From contig WTPW01000030.1 in NCBI GenBank assembly GCA_009809945.1, positions 144,037 through 208,036 of the forward strand: 64,000 bases of DNA, read 5' to 3'. Below are positions 35,378 through 47,733 of this stretch, piece by piece. The first letter of the stretch is position 1. Each line of letters starts with the position of its first letter. The notes under the pieces are model-generated. The model was not told where the DNA came from, made no database searches, and saw nothing but the letters and a program-made list of their open reading frames with translations. This DNA is from Gigaspora margarita. Lineage: Eukaryota > Glomeromycota > Glomeromycetes > Diversisporales > Gigasporaceae. A program made the translations under genes and the position numbers.

Positions 35378-36394
35378 TAAATGACAAAATAATAATTATT
35401 AATAATCGTGTCTAACAAATTATACAAATTTGCAGGACATTGAACGCGAATTTCCATTAATGTTGGCAAAAAAAAAAGTTAGCCGTTATAATTCTCAGCA
35501 TTAAGTATATTGCGTATAAAAGAATAGACTACTACACTTATTATGATGATATCTCTTAAATCTCATATATCAAATATCGAGTATTTTACGTTAAAGGACA
35601 ATATCATTAAGGAATTAAGGATATAGTCAAATTAGAAAATTTTATTACTATGAATATGATAGCAAAAATAAGATACAAAAGTAAGGGTCAAAATAAATGG
35701 CTACCAGTATATGCTCTCAAGAGATTAAAGCTCCAATCTAAGATCTAAAAAAAAAACGATCGAAACAATACAACAGTCATGTCAAATATTCAATATTTAC
35801 TGAATTTTTAAATAATTTAATAATTTTTCATGTTTGGATATAGGACATTATCTAAGTTTGATATTGAATTATGATCTGTTATTAAAAAGCAAATTTCAAA
35901 TGCTGAAATACTTAGTCATAGGTATTTACATACTAAATATGCTGATTAAAAGAATTTATTTAAATTTGAAGCATTAGCATTATACAGCACATATTTTGGC
36001 TACATGAAATAAGTTGTGAAAATTTATTTTTACATGTAAACGTACGATTTGAGCTTTAGCATGTTCTAATTAGATTCTAATTTTACTATAAAAGATATAT
36101 TTTGTTATGTAATATTACTATGTTTCATTATTTGATCTGTCCTGCCTTATTGAGCATATTGATGATTTAAATTTGTTACTATTTTGAAAAACCATCATTA
36201 TATAATGCTGTATTGTTTTTGTGATCTTAAATAAATAAAATTTTTTTAATAAAATCAGCTAAAGAAAATATTAAGTTAGTAGTATATTGACACAATAAAA
36301 ATATTTAATATATATATTTTTTATTTATACTATACTCGAAAAAAAAAACTTCAAATATATAAAACCTAAATTATATCTTATTAAAGCGAGTATA

Positions 36395-38105
36395 TTAAAT
36401 CTTACATATTTGAAATACTTCATATTCAACTATAGAAAACGTTCCATTTTTGCTTCTAATTGGATCATATCCATAACCACTTGAATGATACCACGTTCTA
36501 GCACAATTTTTCATTCCAAAGGCATTACTGCCAAACCATGGACCAAGTGATATGTAACCATAATAAATTGCTCTTGATGCAATTGTTACACGACTAAGAA
36601 TAGATTGATTCATATTTTCATTTTTTGAAGAGAAAATGAAGCTATCGGCAGTAGTTGCATTTTCATTACCAATTTTCCAGATATGAGGATTATAAACACC
36701 AAGTATTTCATTCGTGCCATCAACCTTAACAGCAACAACAGTACCAGGTATAGTGTCACATAACCTATGGAATGTTTCACATTCAAACCCATCCCTACTA
36801 CCTCTAAGTAAGAGTTTAAATTCATATGGAATTTCTGTATCATCATAAATTGTCGAAGTCGATCAATCCATGAAGAAATTTCCGCTGCATGTTGTAATGT
36901 GATTATTGAAGAAGATGGTGTAATAATATTTCGAGGAGGAAGTTGTACTGTTGTTTTTTTACGCGGAGGTAAAATTAAAGATGAAATAGGTAAATTTGGA
37001 GCTACTAATTTTGACATTATTTCATCCCATGTATTCTCTTCAAGAATATTTCGATAAGGTTTAATATTCTTTATGACATCTTCACCAGAAATTTGAAAGT
37101 ACCTGATGTGAGGAAGACAGTTTTGATGAGTAGTTTTTAAAGACTTAAAATTATCGTCAGTCCATTCTTTAAGATTAGGTGGTAAATTTGGAGTTTTCGC
37201 CTTTCCCCATAAAATAACCTTATTCCAAATTTCTATTTCTTCCATTTGTAAATCATCATTCTTTAAAAGTGAAATTAAAGTATTTTCTTGAAGAGTATTA
37301 AAATCATCAGAGTCGAAAATCATTCTCGGATGTTTTGCAATAATATCATTGCAGAATTTTTGTAAGTTTATAACGTTTTCATTTTGAAAGCTTATTTGGC
37401 AGACATGAGAAAAATTCAAACGAAGCCAAGATGCATTATTATCAATAAGTATATGCTGAAAGTGGTCAACTAATTCTGGAAACATGAACTCATTAATAAT
37501 GATCAATAAATTAAATATAGCTGAAGCTTCAAAATTTTCTAAAGAAATCACACCACTATAAATGTATCTACAAATAAAACTTTGGATTATTTTTTGCGTA
37601 GTTATAAATAATAACAAGGGAATTCTATTTCATCTGGGTTAAAGTCACCTGATATATAATTTTCATTATATTATATGATATAAACTAGTATAACAAACTT
37701 AAGATTCTATAAATTGGTTAGTTAGTGGTCAGGATAGATGGATTTTTAACAATATTATATGAATTTATATTATATAGTATAATAAAAATTATATATCGGG
37801 TGACTTTAACCCGGGTGAAAATAGAATTTCCCTAATAACAATAAAAGCATAGCATACCTAATAATGATATTAAATATTTCGGCAGTAACATGAGGTAATT
37901 TAATTTCAATAATATTATTTTTCTTATTCGCATTTGCTAATTTCTGACGAAAATATTATGAACGCTGATATAAGATTACAGAATGTGCTTTAAATAAGCG
38001 AGCACATGATTGTTCTCCAACTTCAAATGTCACATCATAACCATATTCATTTTCAAGCAGTTGAGCAAAATCTTGCGAAAGTTTCTTAAAAAATTCTGAT
38101 GTCAT
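36395..38105 (-). pseudogene. BTB-BACK-TLDc protein, type B, nearly whole but broken copy (B2)
   Basis: Exon 1 is 37858-38105 (248 nt, MTSEFFKKLSQ). The intron is 37568-37857 (GTATGC donor, TAG acceptor). Exon 2 is 36395-37567. The intron is 290 nt because a 215-bp element plus a 9-bp duplication was inserted; without them it is 66 nt, the same as in B3. Two lesions: a TAA at 37956-37958 where relatives have the proline of QRSPYF, and a one-base deletion near 36857 in codons for IDRRSTIYD that shifts the frame of the rest of TLDc, which otherwise stays open to VFQICKI. The protein would end inside BTB. Convergent partner of A2. Confidence 0.85.
37618..37832. mobile_element. Mutator-like MITE inside the B2 intron, 9-bp TSD
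   Basis: Ends GGGAATTCTATTTCATCTGG and, inverted, GGGAAATTCTATTTTCACCC, both followed by GGTTAAAGTCACC. It is flanked by TAATAACAA (37609-37617 and 37833-37841). The uninserted intron is seen in B3. A 9-bp duplication with long inverted ends suggests a Mutator-like element. Confidence 0.85.
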
Positions 38106-38267
38106 TTTACTGAGTATTGTTATAATAATTAAGTGCACATAGTACGAAAAATTTCTTATTTAAAATCATCCGAAGTAGTACATGATCACAGAAACTAAAT
38201 ACAAAACTAACTAGAATATTTCATGTGACGATGCAACTGTTAATACGTATATATGTTATTGTCTACG

Positions 38268-38408
38268 AAGTGGGCAATAATCAAGATCAATCCCAGATCA
38301 GATGATCGGATAATGACGGAATGGCCACTGGCTGCGAAGCAGCCAGTGTGCCATTCCATCATTATTTGATCATCTAATCTGGGTTAATTCTTGGTTATGT
38401 CCATTTCG
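38268..38408. repeat. 141-bp near-perfect hairpin
   Basis: Arms starting CGAAGTGGGC and, inverted, CGAAATGGAC meet at GGCTGC-GAA-GCAGCC. It contains the GATCAGATGATC word and its inverted mate. Small foldback element of unknown class. Confidence 0.75.
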
Positions 38409-38418
38409 CGGATAATAA

Positions 38419-38755
38419 CTGATTTATTCCCAGGTTCTTATTATACTTCTATACTATTTCTTCAAATTTGCGTATTTCATAAAGTTTAGCTTACTACAAA
38501 TCACAAACCATCTTTCGTTTTTTCCCACTTTCTTTTCTCTCTATCTTTTTCTTTTTCTTTTTTTTTTTTTAGCTAGCGACTTTTACACTTTGTTTGTAAC
38601 TAATAGTTTAAAAATTCGTATATCATTAAAAAGTAAAAAAAAAGATATATAATCAAAAAGAATTATGAAAATTCCGGATCAGCCCGAATCTGAAATCTGG
38701 GCAATAACCGAGAAGAAATAGTATAGAAGTATAAATAAGAACCGGGGAATAAAGT
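38419..38755. mobile_element. Inverted-repeat element, TTTATTCCC ends
   Basis: About 45-bp inverted ends share TTTATTCCC.GGTTCTTAT followed by ACTTCTATACTATTTCTTC. The interior is T-rich. The homologous sites upstream of B0 and B3 lack it. Confidence 0.7.
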
Positions 38756-40022
38756 AATTTTTTCTTTGAAAATACGATTTGTTTTAATAATAATAAGACA
38801 ACTAACTTATCATGATAGCATACAATTTGATCCATGGTTTAATTCGTTAATTGTTTTTGTTATTATTTTTGCAAACTATTGGATTAGTTGTAAGAGGAGT
38901 GTCTAGATTCTGCAAGTTTTGTTTCTGTATGCTAACTATATGGAAGCAACTGTTATTACAGAATTATAGCCATATTTGAAGTTTGAAGGAATCGTTGAGG
39001 CCTTGGATGTCCCAAACTATGCGATAATTAGTATAGCATTAGTGGAAACAATGTGATACTAATTTTCACATGGTTTGCGACGTCTCAAATAGTTTGGGCT
39101 ACACCACTAGGCGGAATATATGAGGTGTTTCTTATTAAAAGGTCCCAGTTTTAACAATTTTTTTTGTTTGATCATTTGGTTACAAAAGATTTACAAAAAG
39201 AGCTTTAAGTAGAAAATTTTGTAAATCCACGTAAACTTTTTTTTTTTTTTTTATATAACCTTTAAGTCATCAGTTCGTCATAATATATTTATTCTGCAAA
39301 AATTAATAAACTCACACAAAGATTATTTTTAGCTATAAACATTACATTAATTATGAAGCCAATAATTTTTTATTATCCGTAATTTCCTTCAGCAGACCTA
39401 TTGTATATGTTAAAGCAATTCATTGGGTATTGTTGGGCTAATGAGTCTCAAAAAATAGAAACTGGATGGACACGATAATGAATAAAACATTTACTGTACA
39501 ATATTTCTTAAGGAAAATCACATCTTTAATTTTCTTTATATTAATTACGTCCAAGTGTTATATATCAAATTCTATAACTATAGTCAATGACGAAGTAAAT
39601 AGAAAATCCGAGAAAGATTATAATTAATCTCCGAATTAGATTATAATATGCTGTACCCTATGTAAAAAAAAAATTCTATAATAAAGCATTTCAAATTGAT
39701 TATTAATTAAATAATTCGACTTCAAAAGTTCAATTTAATTACTACGCAAAATAATTTTGACTTCAAATTTCAAAATATCATAACTATTTTCAAATAAAAA
39801 TATTACAAGCCGAAGGTAAATATTCACAAATAGTACGAAATTTTAAGTTAATTATTACCATAAGTTTATGTATGGTTTATTAATATTAAAAGTTTATTGA
39901 CGATTAAATAAGAATTTACATAAACTAATAAATCGAATAAAATAAAATTATAAACTTTGCAATGTTTGGAGCAAATTATTTAATCCAAGAATTTTCTGAG
40001 ATATCTAATAATCAAATTTGCA

Positions 40023-41092
40023 AATCCAGATTGCATTAGAAACTTTTATTCGAAATAATAGGAAACACGTAATATTTAATAGGAAAACTACTTAACTATC
40101 GATATCCGTATACAAATAATACTCGAGATTATGTAGTAGGGTAGGAGGCAGGGGGTCGCTGGGCATGCCCATGAGGCATGCCCGGGGGGCATGCCTAGGG
40201 CATGCCTTTGGACCAAAAGGCATGCCCATATCATGTGATCAAGAGAAGTTTCCACGCGTATGATTGGCTGATGTAAATATAATATGTCACTTTATTTTAC
40301 AAGAACACTAATATTGTCTGCTGTTACTACATAAGACAACCTCAAAATCGAAACACTCTACTTACGGATCAAATGATTATTAGCAATATAAATACTACAA
40401 ACTTAAAGATAATTAGAACGTTCAATATGAGTTTAAAAATCTTTCTAATACAGTAGTGCTGTTTAGCTTAATCTACTATTGTTAATAACTAATAACTTAT
40501 ATTCTGTATAAATTTAATGCAATAGAAATTAAATTCTGAAATCATAAGTGAAGTGCACAAATGAGGTTTATATTAAGTAACAATGATCTTATTTTCTGAT
40601 TAAATATTTATATATTACATATGTTTGATGCTATAACGAAAGCTATTATGTTACATAAGCAAAACTTATATGATTTATATACTAGGCATGCCCAGGGCAC
40701 GATAAGTAGGGCATGCCCAAAAATTTTGCCGTGCCTCCCACCCTATTATGTAGATAACATTCCCAGTTCAGGCAGCCGCTGCATAATGTAGAAGTAAAAA
40801 GGCAAAAAAAAAAAGATCATGTCCAGAGCGAAAGCCAATGAAAAACTCAAAATTTAAACCCTTAAGAAATCCAAAAATCCAGATTGCATTAGAAACTTTT
40901 ATTCGAAATAATAGGAAAGCACGTAATATTTAATAGGAAAACTACTTAACTATCGCTATCCGTATACAAATAATACTCGAGATTATGTAGAAAACAACAA
41001 AACGATTGTAAAAAGGCAAAAAAAAAAAAGAGATCATGTCCAGAGCGAAAACCAATGAAAAACTCAAAATTTAAACCCTTAAGAAATCCAAG
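40023..41092. repeat. Tandem duplication with hAT insertion in the first unit
   Basis: The unit starting AATCCAGATTGCATTAGAAA and ending AACCCTTAAGAAATCC occurs at 40023-40877 (with the 609-bp element) and at 40878-41092 (without it). A third, older relative is at about 23230-23440. Confidence 0.8.
40137..40745. mobile_element. hAT-like element with GGCATGCCC subterminal repeats
   Basis: 609 bp with ends TAGGGTAGGAGGCA and, inverted, TAGGGTGGGAGGCA. Flanked by TTATGTAG (40129-40136 and 40746-40753). The second tandem unit and the 23.3-kb relative show the empty site. GGCATGCCC or one-base variants occur about five times near the left end and twice near the right end; such subterminal palindromes are known transposase-binding sites in hAT elements. 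Non-coding interior. Confidence 0.85.
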
Positions 41093-41239
41093 TTTGTAAA
41101 AAAAAAAACTAAAAAACATATAACTTGTCACGTAAAATTAATGCAAATAAAGAATATTAAGTTATTTTCTTTTAGTTATATTTGCTGTATACATGTGCTT
41201 TCAAATTAATTTATTAGTATATGCTTCTCGAAATTTGTA

Positions 41240-41500
41240 TTGTTATGAAGAAACTCATAACGAATGGCGAAACGTATGACGAATTATAAAATTTATATGT
41301 AATATATAGCATTTTGGTGTAAAAATTTTAAAAATTTTAAAATACAGCTTATCTTTAGGAATCATTGTTGCTCGTTCTGTCCACGTCTTTTTTGACTCAT
41401 TGATCTGACATTACCAGATGATTTGCATTAATCACCCGGATGTCTGTCGCACGAACAATAGATAATTATCTGCTTCAGATTCAATTTAATGTAAATAATA
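41240..41500. repeat. Repeat shared with 32080-32400
   Basis: It shares ATGACGAATTATAAAATTTA, TTATCTTTAGGAATCATTG and AATCACCCGGATG with the middle of the 32001-32770 element. It lacks the right half, so it is a truncated relative. Confidence 0.65.
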
Positions 41501-41982
41501 GATAAATTTTTTTGCGAGGTTGCTAATTATAATTATGATATATAGAATTTATTAATATATAAAATTTATGTAAAAAATTTTATTTATATATTTATGCCAT
41601 TTTAAAGTTACTTAAGTATAATACATAAAAATTATTAATATATAACATTTATGTAATTTTTTTTTATAAAATTATATTATATAAGTTTAAATAAATGTTT
41701 ACATAAATTCTATATTAAATAATATATAAAAATTCTATATTAAATAATATATAAAAAATTAACATACATAATTTTTATGTAGTATTCTATATATTAATAT
41801 GTAAAGTTGTAGTTCTATGTAGATTTTATAAAAAATGTACTTGCTGATGTAGGTGTGTTCAAATTTGCATATAGAAGCATTCATATGCACAATTAAATTC
41901 TTATAATCTACAGATAGATTTGTTATTTAGTTGTGGATCCGCAAATAAATTAAAGATTGAATTTTAGACACTGCTCCTCATA

Positions 41983-43375
41983 CATAGGGTCCCAAAATTC
42001 CAGGTTGGGATACTTCAGAATGCATCGGGTCATGGTCAGCTAGATCAGAATTGATCAATTTTGCGCTATCATAAAAAATTTTACTAATGAAATCATATCC
42101 ATTCATTAAGCAAAAAATGACTTGCTGATAATTTTGCTATATAACCTGCAAATGATAGCATCAAAACGAAACCTAACTGAAACTAGTTCAGAAGGATTTT
42201 AATCCAAAACTAGTTTTGGATTTTTAAAAAAATTAAATCTCTGAAACCCGAAACCCTGAATCTATAATCTGAACCAAAACATATAATCCAAAACTCAAAA
42301 ATATAATATTGAAGCTTTTAAATTTTATTATAAAGTTGCTTTATTTTTAATGAACCCAAATGTAAAATTATTTTTGAATAAATTATATTATATAGATAAT
42401 TTTTTAATTATATTTTTGGCAATTTTTTTTTACTGCCTTGGGTTGTTTGGTTTTTTTAAAGCTGGTCAACTTTATTTTTAATATCATACCATTATTACAA
42501 CTGATTTCAAAATTCTAGGATGGTAGAAAAAATTACCAATGATGAATCAATAAGTATTTTATGCCATTTGATACCGACAATTTATTTAATTCTGTGGTAA
42601 ACTTATCAATTCTATTATTAGTAGATATGGAAGTACTAATTACGATTATTACTTGTAGTAAGTAAACAAAAACTGACGCTTGCAAAAGCAACCTTATTGT
42701 CAGAATATAAATTCCAGAATTATGTTTCATGTTGTACTTGAGAATCATAAAACAAAAAGGACTGCATGCATGCAATAAATTGTTGAATGCATTCTAGCCC
42801 AAATAGTGCTAGATATTCAAATTTTATTGAATTCTTTAAGGAGATATATAACACATATATAACGTACATTAGCGCAATTGATGTATATTGAAGAAATACA
42901 TAGCATATATCAGTGCATTTGATGTATAATTGAAATAGTTATATAATACATTAATGCAATCAATGTATATGAAATTGGGTAGTTTGTGGTGTTCTGGTGA
43001 GGTTTCGAGTTTTGAATGAGGTTTCAGGTTTTGGGTGAGATTTTGAGTTTCGAATAAGGTTTTGGAAGTTATAATCCAAAGCCAGAAACTTTCAGTTTTG
43101 GCACAAAAGGGTTTCATTGCCAACTTTGGAGAGAATAAACAAATAAATTATTGGTGTTTTGCAGTTTCGGGATTTCGGTTGAGGTTTCGGGTTTCAGTCG
43201 AGGTTTCGGGTTTCGGTTGAGGTTTCGAGTTTCGGATAAGGTTTTGGAGGCTATAATCCGACACCAAAAACTTTCAGAATCGCCAAAAAAGATTTAGGTG
43301 CCATCTTTGAAAAACTAGGGCTAAATGCTGACCTAGATCCGATGCATCCGACCTGGAAATTTGGAGATAGTCCTG
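41983..43375. mobile_element. TA-flanked MITE, family GGGTCCCAAAA, copy 2, interrupted
   Basis: The left part (41983 to about 42151) and right part (about 43318-43375) match 3260-3495. A 1.17-kb insert lies between them. Confidence 0.65.
42152..43317. mobile_element. Insert with GGTTTCGGGTTTCGG word arrays
   Basis: It splits the copy at 41983-43375. The left side carries CCCGAAACCC and AATCCAAAACT words. The right side has two units of about 165 bp (42985-43140 and 43150-43317) made of GAGGTTTCGGGTTTCGGTT-type words ending in ATAATCC.A..CCA. No gene. Confidence 0.55.
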
Positions 43376-43659
43376 CAAAAATCGACAAACACACCTATAT
43401 CTCACGGTCCACTATGCCGATTTTAATGTCTCAACTACCATTATACTTGTATTTTTCTCCTCTACAACGTTTGTTATGCACACAAGGAGGTTTATTTAGT
43501 ACGAAATCGATTTATCCCGCCAGATTCCGAAAAGGCGAAATTTAATAGTGAAAATCACACGGATCACGAATTAATTTCTTATGATATGAATGTCCAATTT
43601 CTTCCATATTATATATATGAAATTAAATCAGACTTTCAATCGTCAGACAACTATACAAT

Positions 43660-44886
43660 AACTACACAGTATAATACTATAATTTTCAAATATTTAGCAT
43701 AAAACATTAATTTACATTCTCATTATAAAGTACATATACGAAGGTTAGTTTCTTAGAAAATTTAGAAGTTTCGGATATTAGTCGCTACAAATGAACTGAA
43801 GCTTATAGAAATATCTGAATCCCTTCAGACTCACCTTAATAATAATAATTCATCATGACTTCGTTTAAATTTTTCTCGTGTTTACCAAATAAATAAAACT
43901 TGATAGACTTACAGAAATTCTGCGATGACATTATTGCAAAACACTCAAGAATGTTTTCGACTCTGATAATTTTACTTCTTTTCAAGAGAATGCTTTAATT
44001 GCACTTTTAAAGAATGTTGATTTATAAATGGAGGAATCAAAAGTTTGGGATAAATTTATTCATTGGGGAAAGGCAAAAACTCCAAATTTACCATCTTTTT
44101 TTTTAAAGATTGGACTAATGAAAAATTTTATGTCTTTAAAAGCCACACTTCAACACTGCCTCCTTCACATTGAATACTTTCAAATTTCTGGCAAAGATAT
44201 ATTGAAAAGAATTAGACCTTATCGTAGTATTCTTAAAGAGAACCTGTGGGATAACATTATGTCAAGATTTGCAGATTCAGATGTACCTATTACTTTTCCC
44301 ATTTTACCCCTCGTAAAAAGCGACTGTACTACTTCCTCCTCGAAATGTTATTATATTATCCTCTTCAGTAATCACATTAAAGTATGCGGCAGAAATTTCA
44401 TCATGGATCGATCGACGTTCGACAATTTATGATACTACAGAAATTCTGTATGAATTTAAAGTTTTACTTAGAGGCAGTAGTTGGTTTTAAAAGTGAAGTA
44501 TTTCATAATCTATGTGATAATATACCTGGCACTGTGATTGTTGTAACAATTAATAGTTCAATGAAATACTTGGTGGTTATAATCCTCTTATCTGGACATT
44601 TGATAATAGTGAGGTGAACATGCAATTACTTCCGCTAGGTTTATTTTCTCTTTAAAAATGGAAACTTAAATGAATCTATTTTTAGTTGTGTAATACAACC
44701 ATCATTGCAATTTTTCATTATTATATATCACAAGGTCCATGGTTTAGTTACCTTGGAATGGTAGATGGCTCTGATCCAAAAAAATGGCACTGTAGTAAAT
44801 ATGCATATGATAAACCAATGAGAACGTCAAATGGATGGTATTCTATAAATGAATACGAAGTATTTCAAGTATGTAAGAATATTTAA
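43660..44886 (+). pseudogene. BTB-BACK-TLDc protein, type A, decayed copy (A3)
   Basis: Exon 1 is absent. The relic starts in the intron (about 43663-43728, matching the A2 intron), and exon 2 starts at about 43729. BACK and TLDc are recognisable through EESKVWDKFIHWGKAKTPNL and IRPYRSILKENLW to SNGWYSINEYEVFQVCKNI at 44886. Many one- and few-base indels (for example near 43790, 44335, 44480 and 44570) scatter the sequence over three frames. It is more decayed than A1 and forms a convergent pair with B3. Confidence 0.85.
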
Positions 44887-45433
44887 CAGTTTTTCTGCTG
44901 ATTAGGATTATTATATTATTAGCACATATAAATAAAAACATAAATTTTATACATTTTTATTAGTTGAACATACTGTAAACATTTCACTTGCGTATTTTAA
45001 AATTAATACTATCAATAATTTATTGTAATTTCATTGGAAACTCAATTCAGACAATAATTAACAAAAATTCCGTTTAATTGTTATAAATTAATATCCAAAT
45101 TACTGTATTTTAATAAATTGCTTTCCAGCAACTCTGTGATAAGGATAAAAACAAAATTACTGGATTTTTTAAAAGAAATAATATCTTCAAATATTTCGTC
45201 TTACCATATTTTTGTACGGGCAACGCAAATAGCTGCCCTATTTAGAATATGTGGTATAGCGAGTTCAATAATTTCACAAATACAAGTAAATACTGTAAAA
45301 ATTAATATAATTAATCATGAAGAATGTTTCAAAAGACGATATGACAAAGTAATTATTTATTCTTGTGTTTAACAAATTCTATACATTGCAGGACGTTGAA
45401 CTCGAATTTCCATTAATGCTAACAATAAAGTTA

Positions 45434-45699
45434 CCGTATTTGCACGTAATAACGCGCATGCGCGTTATTTCGAAATTTGCATTTGTTTGAAAACTGATTT
45501 TTTAACTCAAAATAACGCCCATGCACATCCCAAAATAACGCGCACCCTATAAATATACATACGCCATATAACAAAAGCAGGGTTCTTGTAGTAATCAAAA
45601 TTGTCAAAATTATTCGAAATATCGCGCATGCGCGTCCCGAAATAACACGCATTGTCTCGAAATAACGCGAAGGTGCGCGTTATTACATGCAAATACGGT
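45434..45699. mobile_element. TA-flanked MITE with CG-rich palindromes
   Basis: 266 bp, ends CCGTATTTGCA(C/T)GTAATAACG inverted, flanked by TA (45432-45433 and 45700-45701). The uninserted AAAGTTAGCCG is present after A1 and A2. The interior repeats AATAACGCGCATGCGCG-like words, unusual in this CG-poor DNA. Confidence 0.85.
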
Positions 45700-45966
45700 A
45701 GCCGTTATAAATTATCAGCAATAAAGTATATTGCTTATAAAAGAATAGACTACTACACTTATTAAGATGATCTCATAAAAGATATCATGACTACGAAAAA
45801 AAATAGGAAAAATTCAGATATCGAGTATTTACGTTAAAGGAAAATGCCATTAATGAAATATTAGACAAATTTATTATTGAATATGATAACCAAAATAAGA
45901 TACAAAAGTAAGGTAATAAAAAGCTACCATTTACTTGAAAAATACCGATTTTTTTAGTATTTTCTT

Positions 45967-47514
45967 ACTTCCAAAGGAATTAGCGCTAAACCCTGGGCCC
46001 TGTGATCTGCTACTGTTACCACTTCTAATGCGATATTTACATGACCAATAATAAATTCGTTTAAGTTTCCATTTTTCAAAGAGAAAATAAAGCTATCTGC
46101 TGTTGTTGTATATCTAAACCCATTTTCATGATAGAAATTTGCCAGACAAGAGGATTATAACTACCATATATTTCATTCGTGCCTTAACCTTAACAGCAAC
46201 AACGGTATAAGGGATATTGTCACATAACCTATGAAATGTTTCACTTGTAAACCCATCACTACTACCTCTAAGTAAAAGTTTAAATTCATATGAAATTTCT
46301 GACAATGGCGACCCACTTTACTTGTATACAAGTATAAAATCTCTAGTTAATCTAGTAATATAAAAATAAGAGTATATATTTAGAGAGGGTATGCACTTAT
46401 AGAGGATGTACTTATAGATGTTCTAATGTGTGTCATCACGGCTGCGACCTTTACGTACTTTGCGAATTATACGATTTCCATGATTTGCATCATCAAAAAT
46501 TACCGTACGTTGAGAAGTTTCCATTATTACACCATCATTAGAACAAAAATTAAAAATTTCTTCACGAAGAGGAAGTTGTACTGTTTTTTTTTTACGAGGA
46601 GGTAAAATTAAAGATGTAATAGGCAAATTTGGAGCTACTAATTTTGACATCATGTCATCCCATGTATTCTCTTCAAGAATATTTCGATAAGGTTTAATAT
46701 TCTTTATGGCATCTTCACCAGAAATTTGAAAGTACCTGATGTGAGGAAGACAATTTTGAAGAGTAGATTTTAAAGACTTAAAATTATCGTCAGTCCATTC
46801 TTTAAGATTAGGTGGTAAATTTGGAGTTTTCGTTTTTCCCCATAAAATGACCTTATCCCAAATTTCTAATTCCTCCATTTGTAAATCATCATTCTTTAAA
46901 AGTGAAATTAAAGCATTTTCTTGGAGATTATTAAAATCATCAGAGTCGAAAATCATTTTCGGATGTTTTGTAATAATGTCATTGCAGAATTTTTGTAAGT
47001 CTATAAAATTTTCATTTTGAAAACTTATTTGATAGACACGAGAAAAATTCAAACGAAGCCATGATGCATTGTTATCAATAAGTAGATGCTGAAAGTGGTT
47101 AACTAATTCTGGGAACATGAACTCATTAATAATGATCAATAGATCAAATATAGCTGAAGCTTCAAAATTTTCTAAAGAAATTACGCCACTATAAATGTAT
47201 CTACAAATAAAATTTTTGATTATTTTTTGTGTATTTATAAATAATAACAATAAAATCATAGCATACCTAATTATAATATTAAATATTTCGGCAGAAACAT
47301 TCAGTAATTTAATTTCAATAACATTATTTTTCTTATTTGCATTTTCTAATTTCTGACGAAAATATGATGAACGTTGGTATAAGATTATTGAATGTGCTTT
47401 AAATGACCGAGTACTCGATTGTTCTTCAACTTCAAATGTCACATCATAACCATATTCACTTTCAAGCAGCTGAGTAAAATCTTGCGAAAGTTTATTAAAA
47501 AATTCTGAAGTCAT
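45967..47514 (-). pseudogene. BTB-BACK-TLDc protein, type B, copy with disrupted TLDc (B3)
   Basis: Exon 1 is 47267-47514 (248 nt, MTSEFFNKLSQ), intron 47201-47266 (66 nt, GTATGC donor, TAG acceptor), exon 2 from 47200. BTB and BACK are intact (CNDIITKHPKMIF, EIWDKVILWG, LPHIRYFQIS). The 66-nt intron is a multiple of three without a stop, so both spliced and retained RNA stay open. At about 46565 normal TLDc sequence is replaced by about 260 bp of foreign DNA. The frame continues 46 residues into it and stops at 46423, ending RKVRKGRSRDDTH. The rest of TLDc (46302 down to 45967) follows in decayed form. A BTB-BACK protein without TLDc could still be made, so this may be functional; pseudogene is the cautious call. 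Confidence 0.75.
46303..46565. mobile_element. Pogo-like fragment replacing part of TLDc in B3
   Basis: It contains AATAAGAGTATATATTTAGAG and GGTATGCACTTATAGAGG-like words matching the inverted form of the element at 62143-62318. It replaces about 117 bp of TLDc coding sequence. No clean ends or duplication are visible. Confidence 0.55.
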
Positions 47515-47733
47515 TTTGTGGATAATATAAGAGCACGTAGTACGAAAGATTTCATATTTAAAATCATTTGATGTAGTACAGTACATGATCACAGAAACCA
47601 AATACAGTAATTTTTCATGTGACGATGTAATTGTTATTTTTTATTTTGAAATGCGATTTGTGTAAACAGTAATTAACATCATGATAATACAATATGATTC
47701 ATGGTTTAATTGGTAATTGTTTCTGTTGTTATT

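Larger units (their letters stand above)
38106..40022. other. 5' flank of B2 with insertions
   Basis: It matches the 5' flanks of B0 and B3. Two nested palindromes (38268-38408 and 38419-38755) interrupt it. The rest (38760-40022) is ancestral intergenic DNA without a gene and supplies the uninserted sites for elements near B0 and B3. Confidence 0.65.

Noticed and set aside
43342-43545. 67-residue plus-strand frame
   Set aside because: It starts inside the end of a MITE copy and has no family resemblance.
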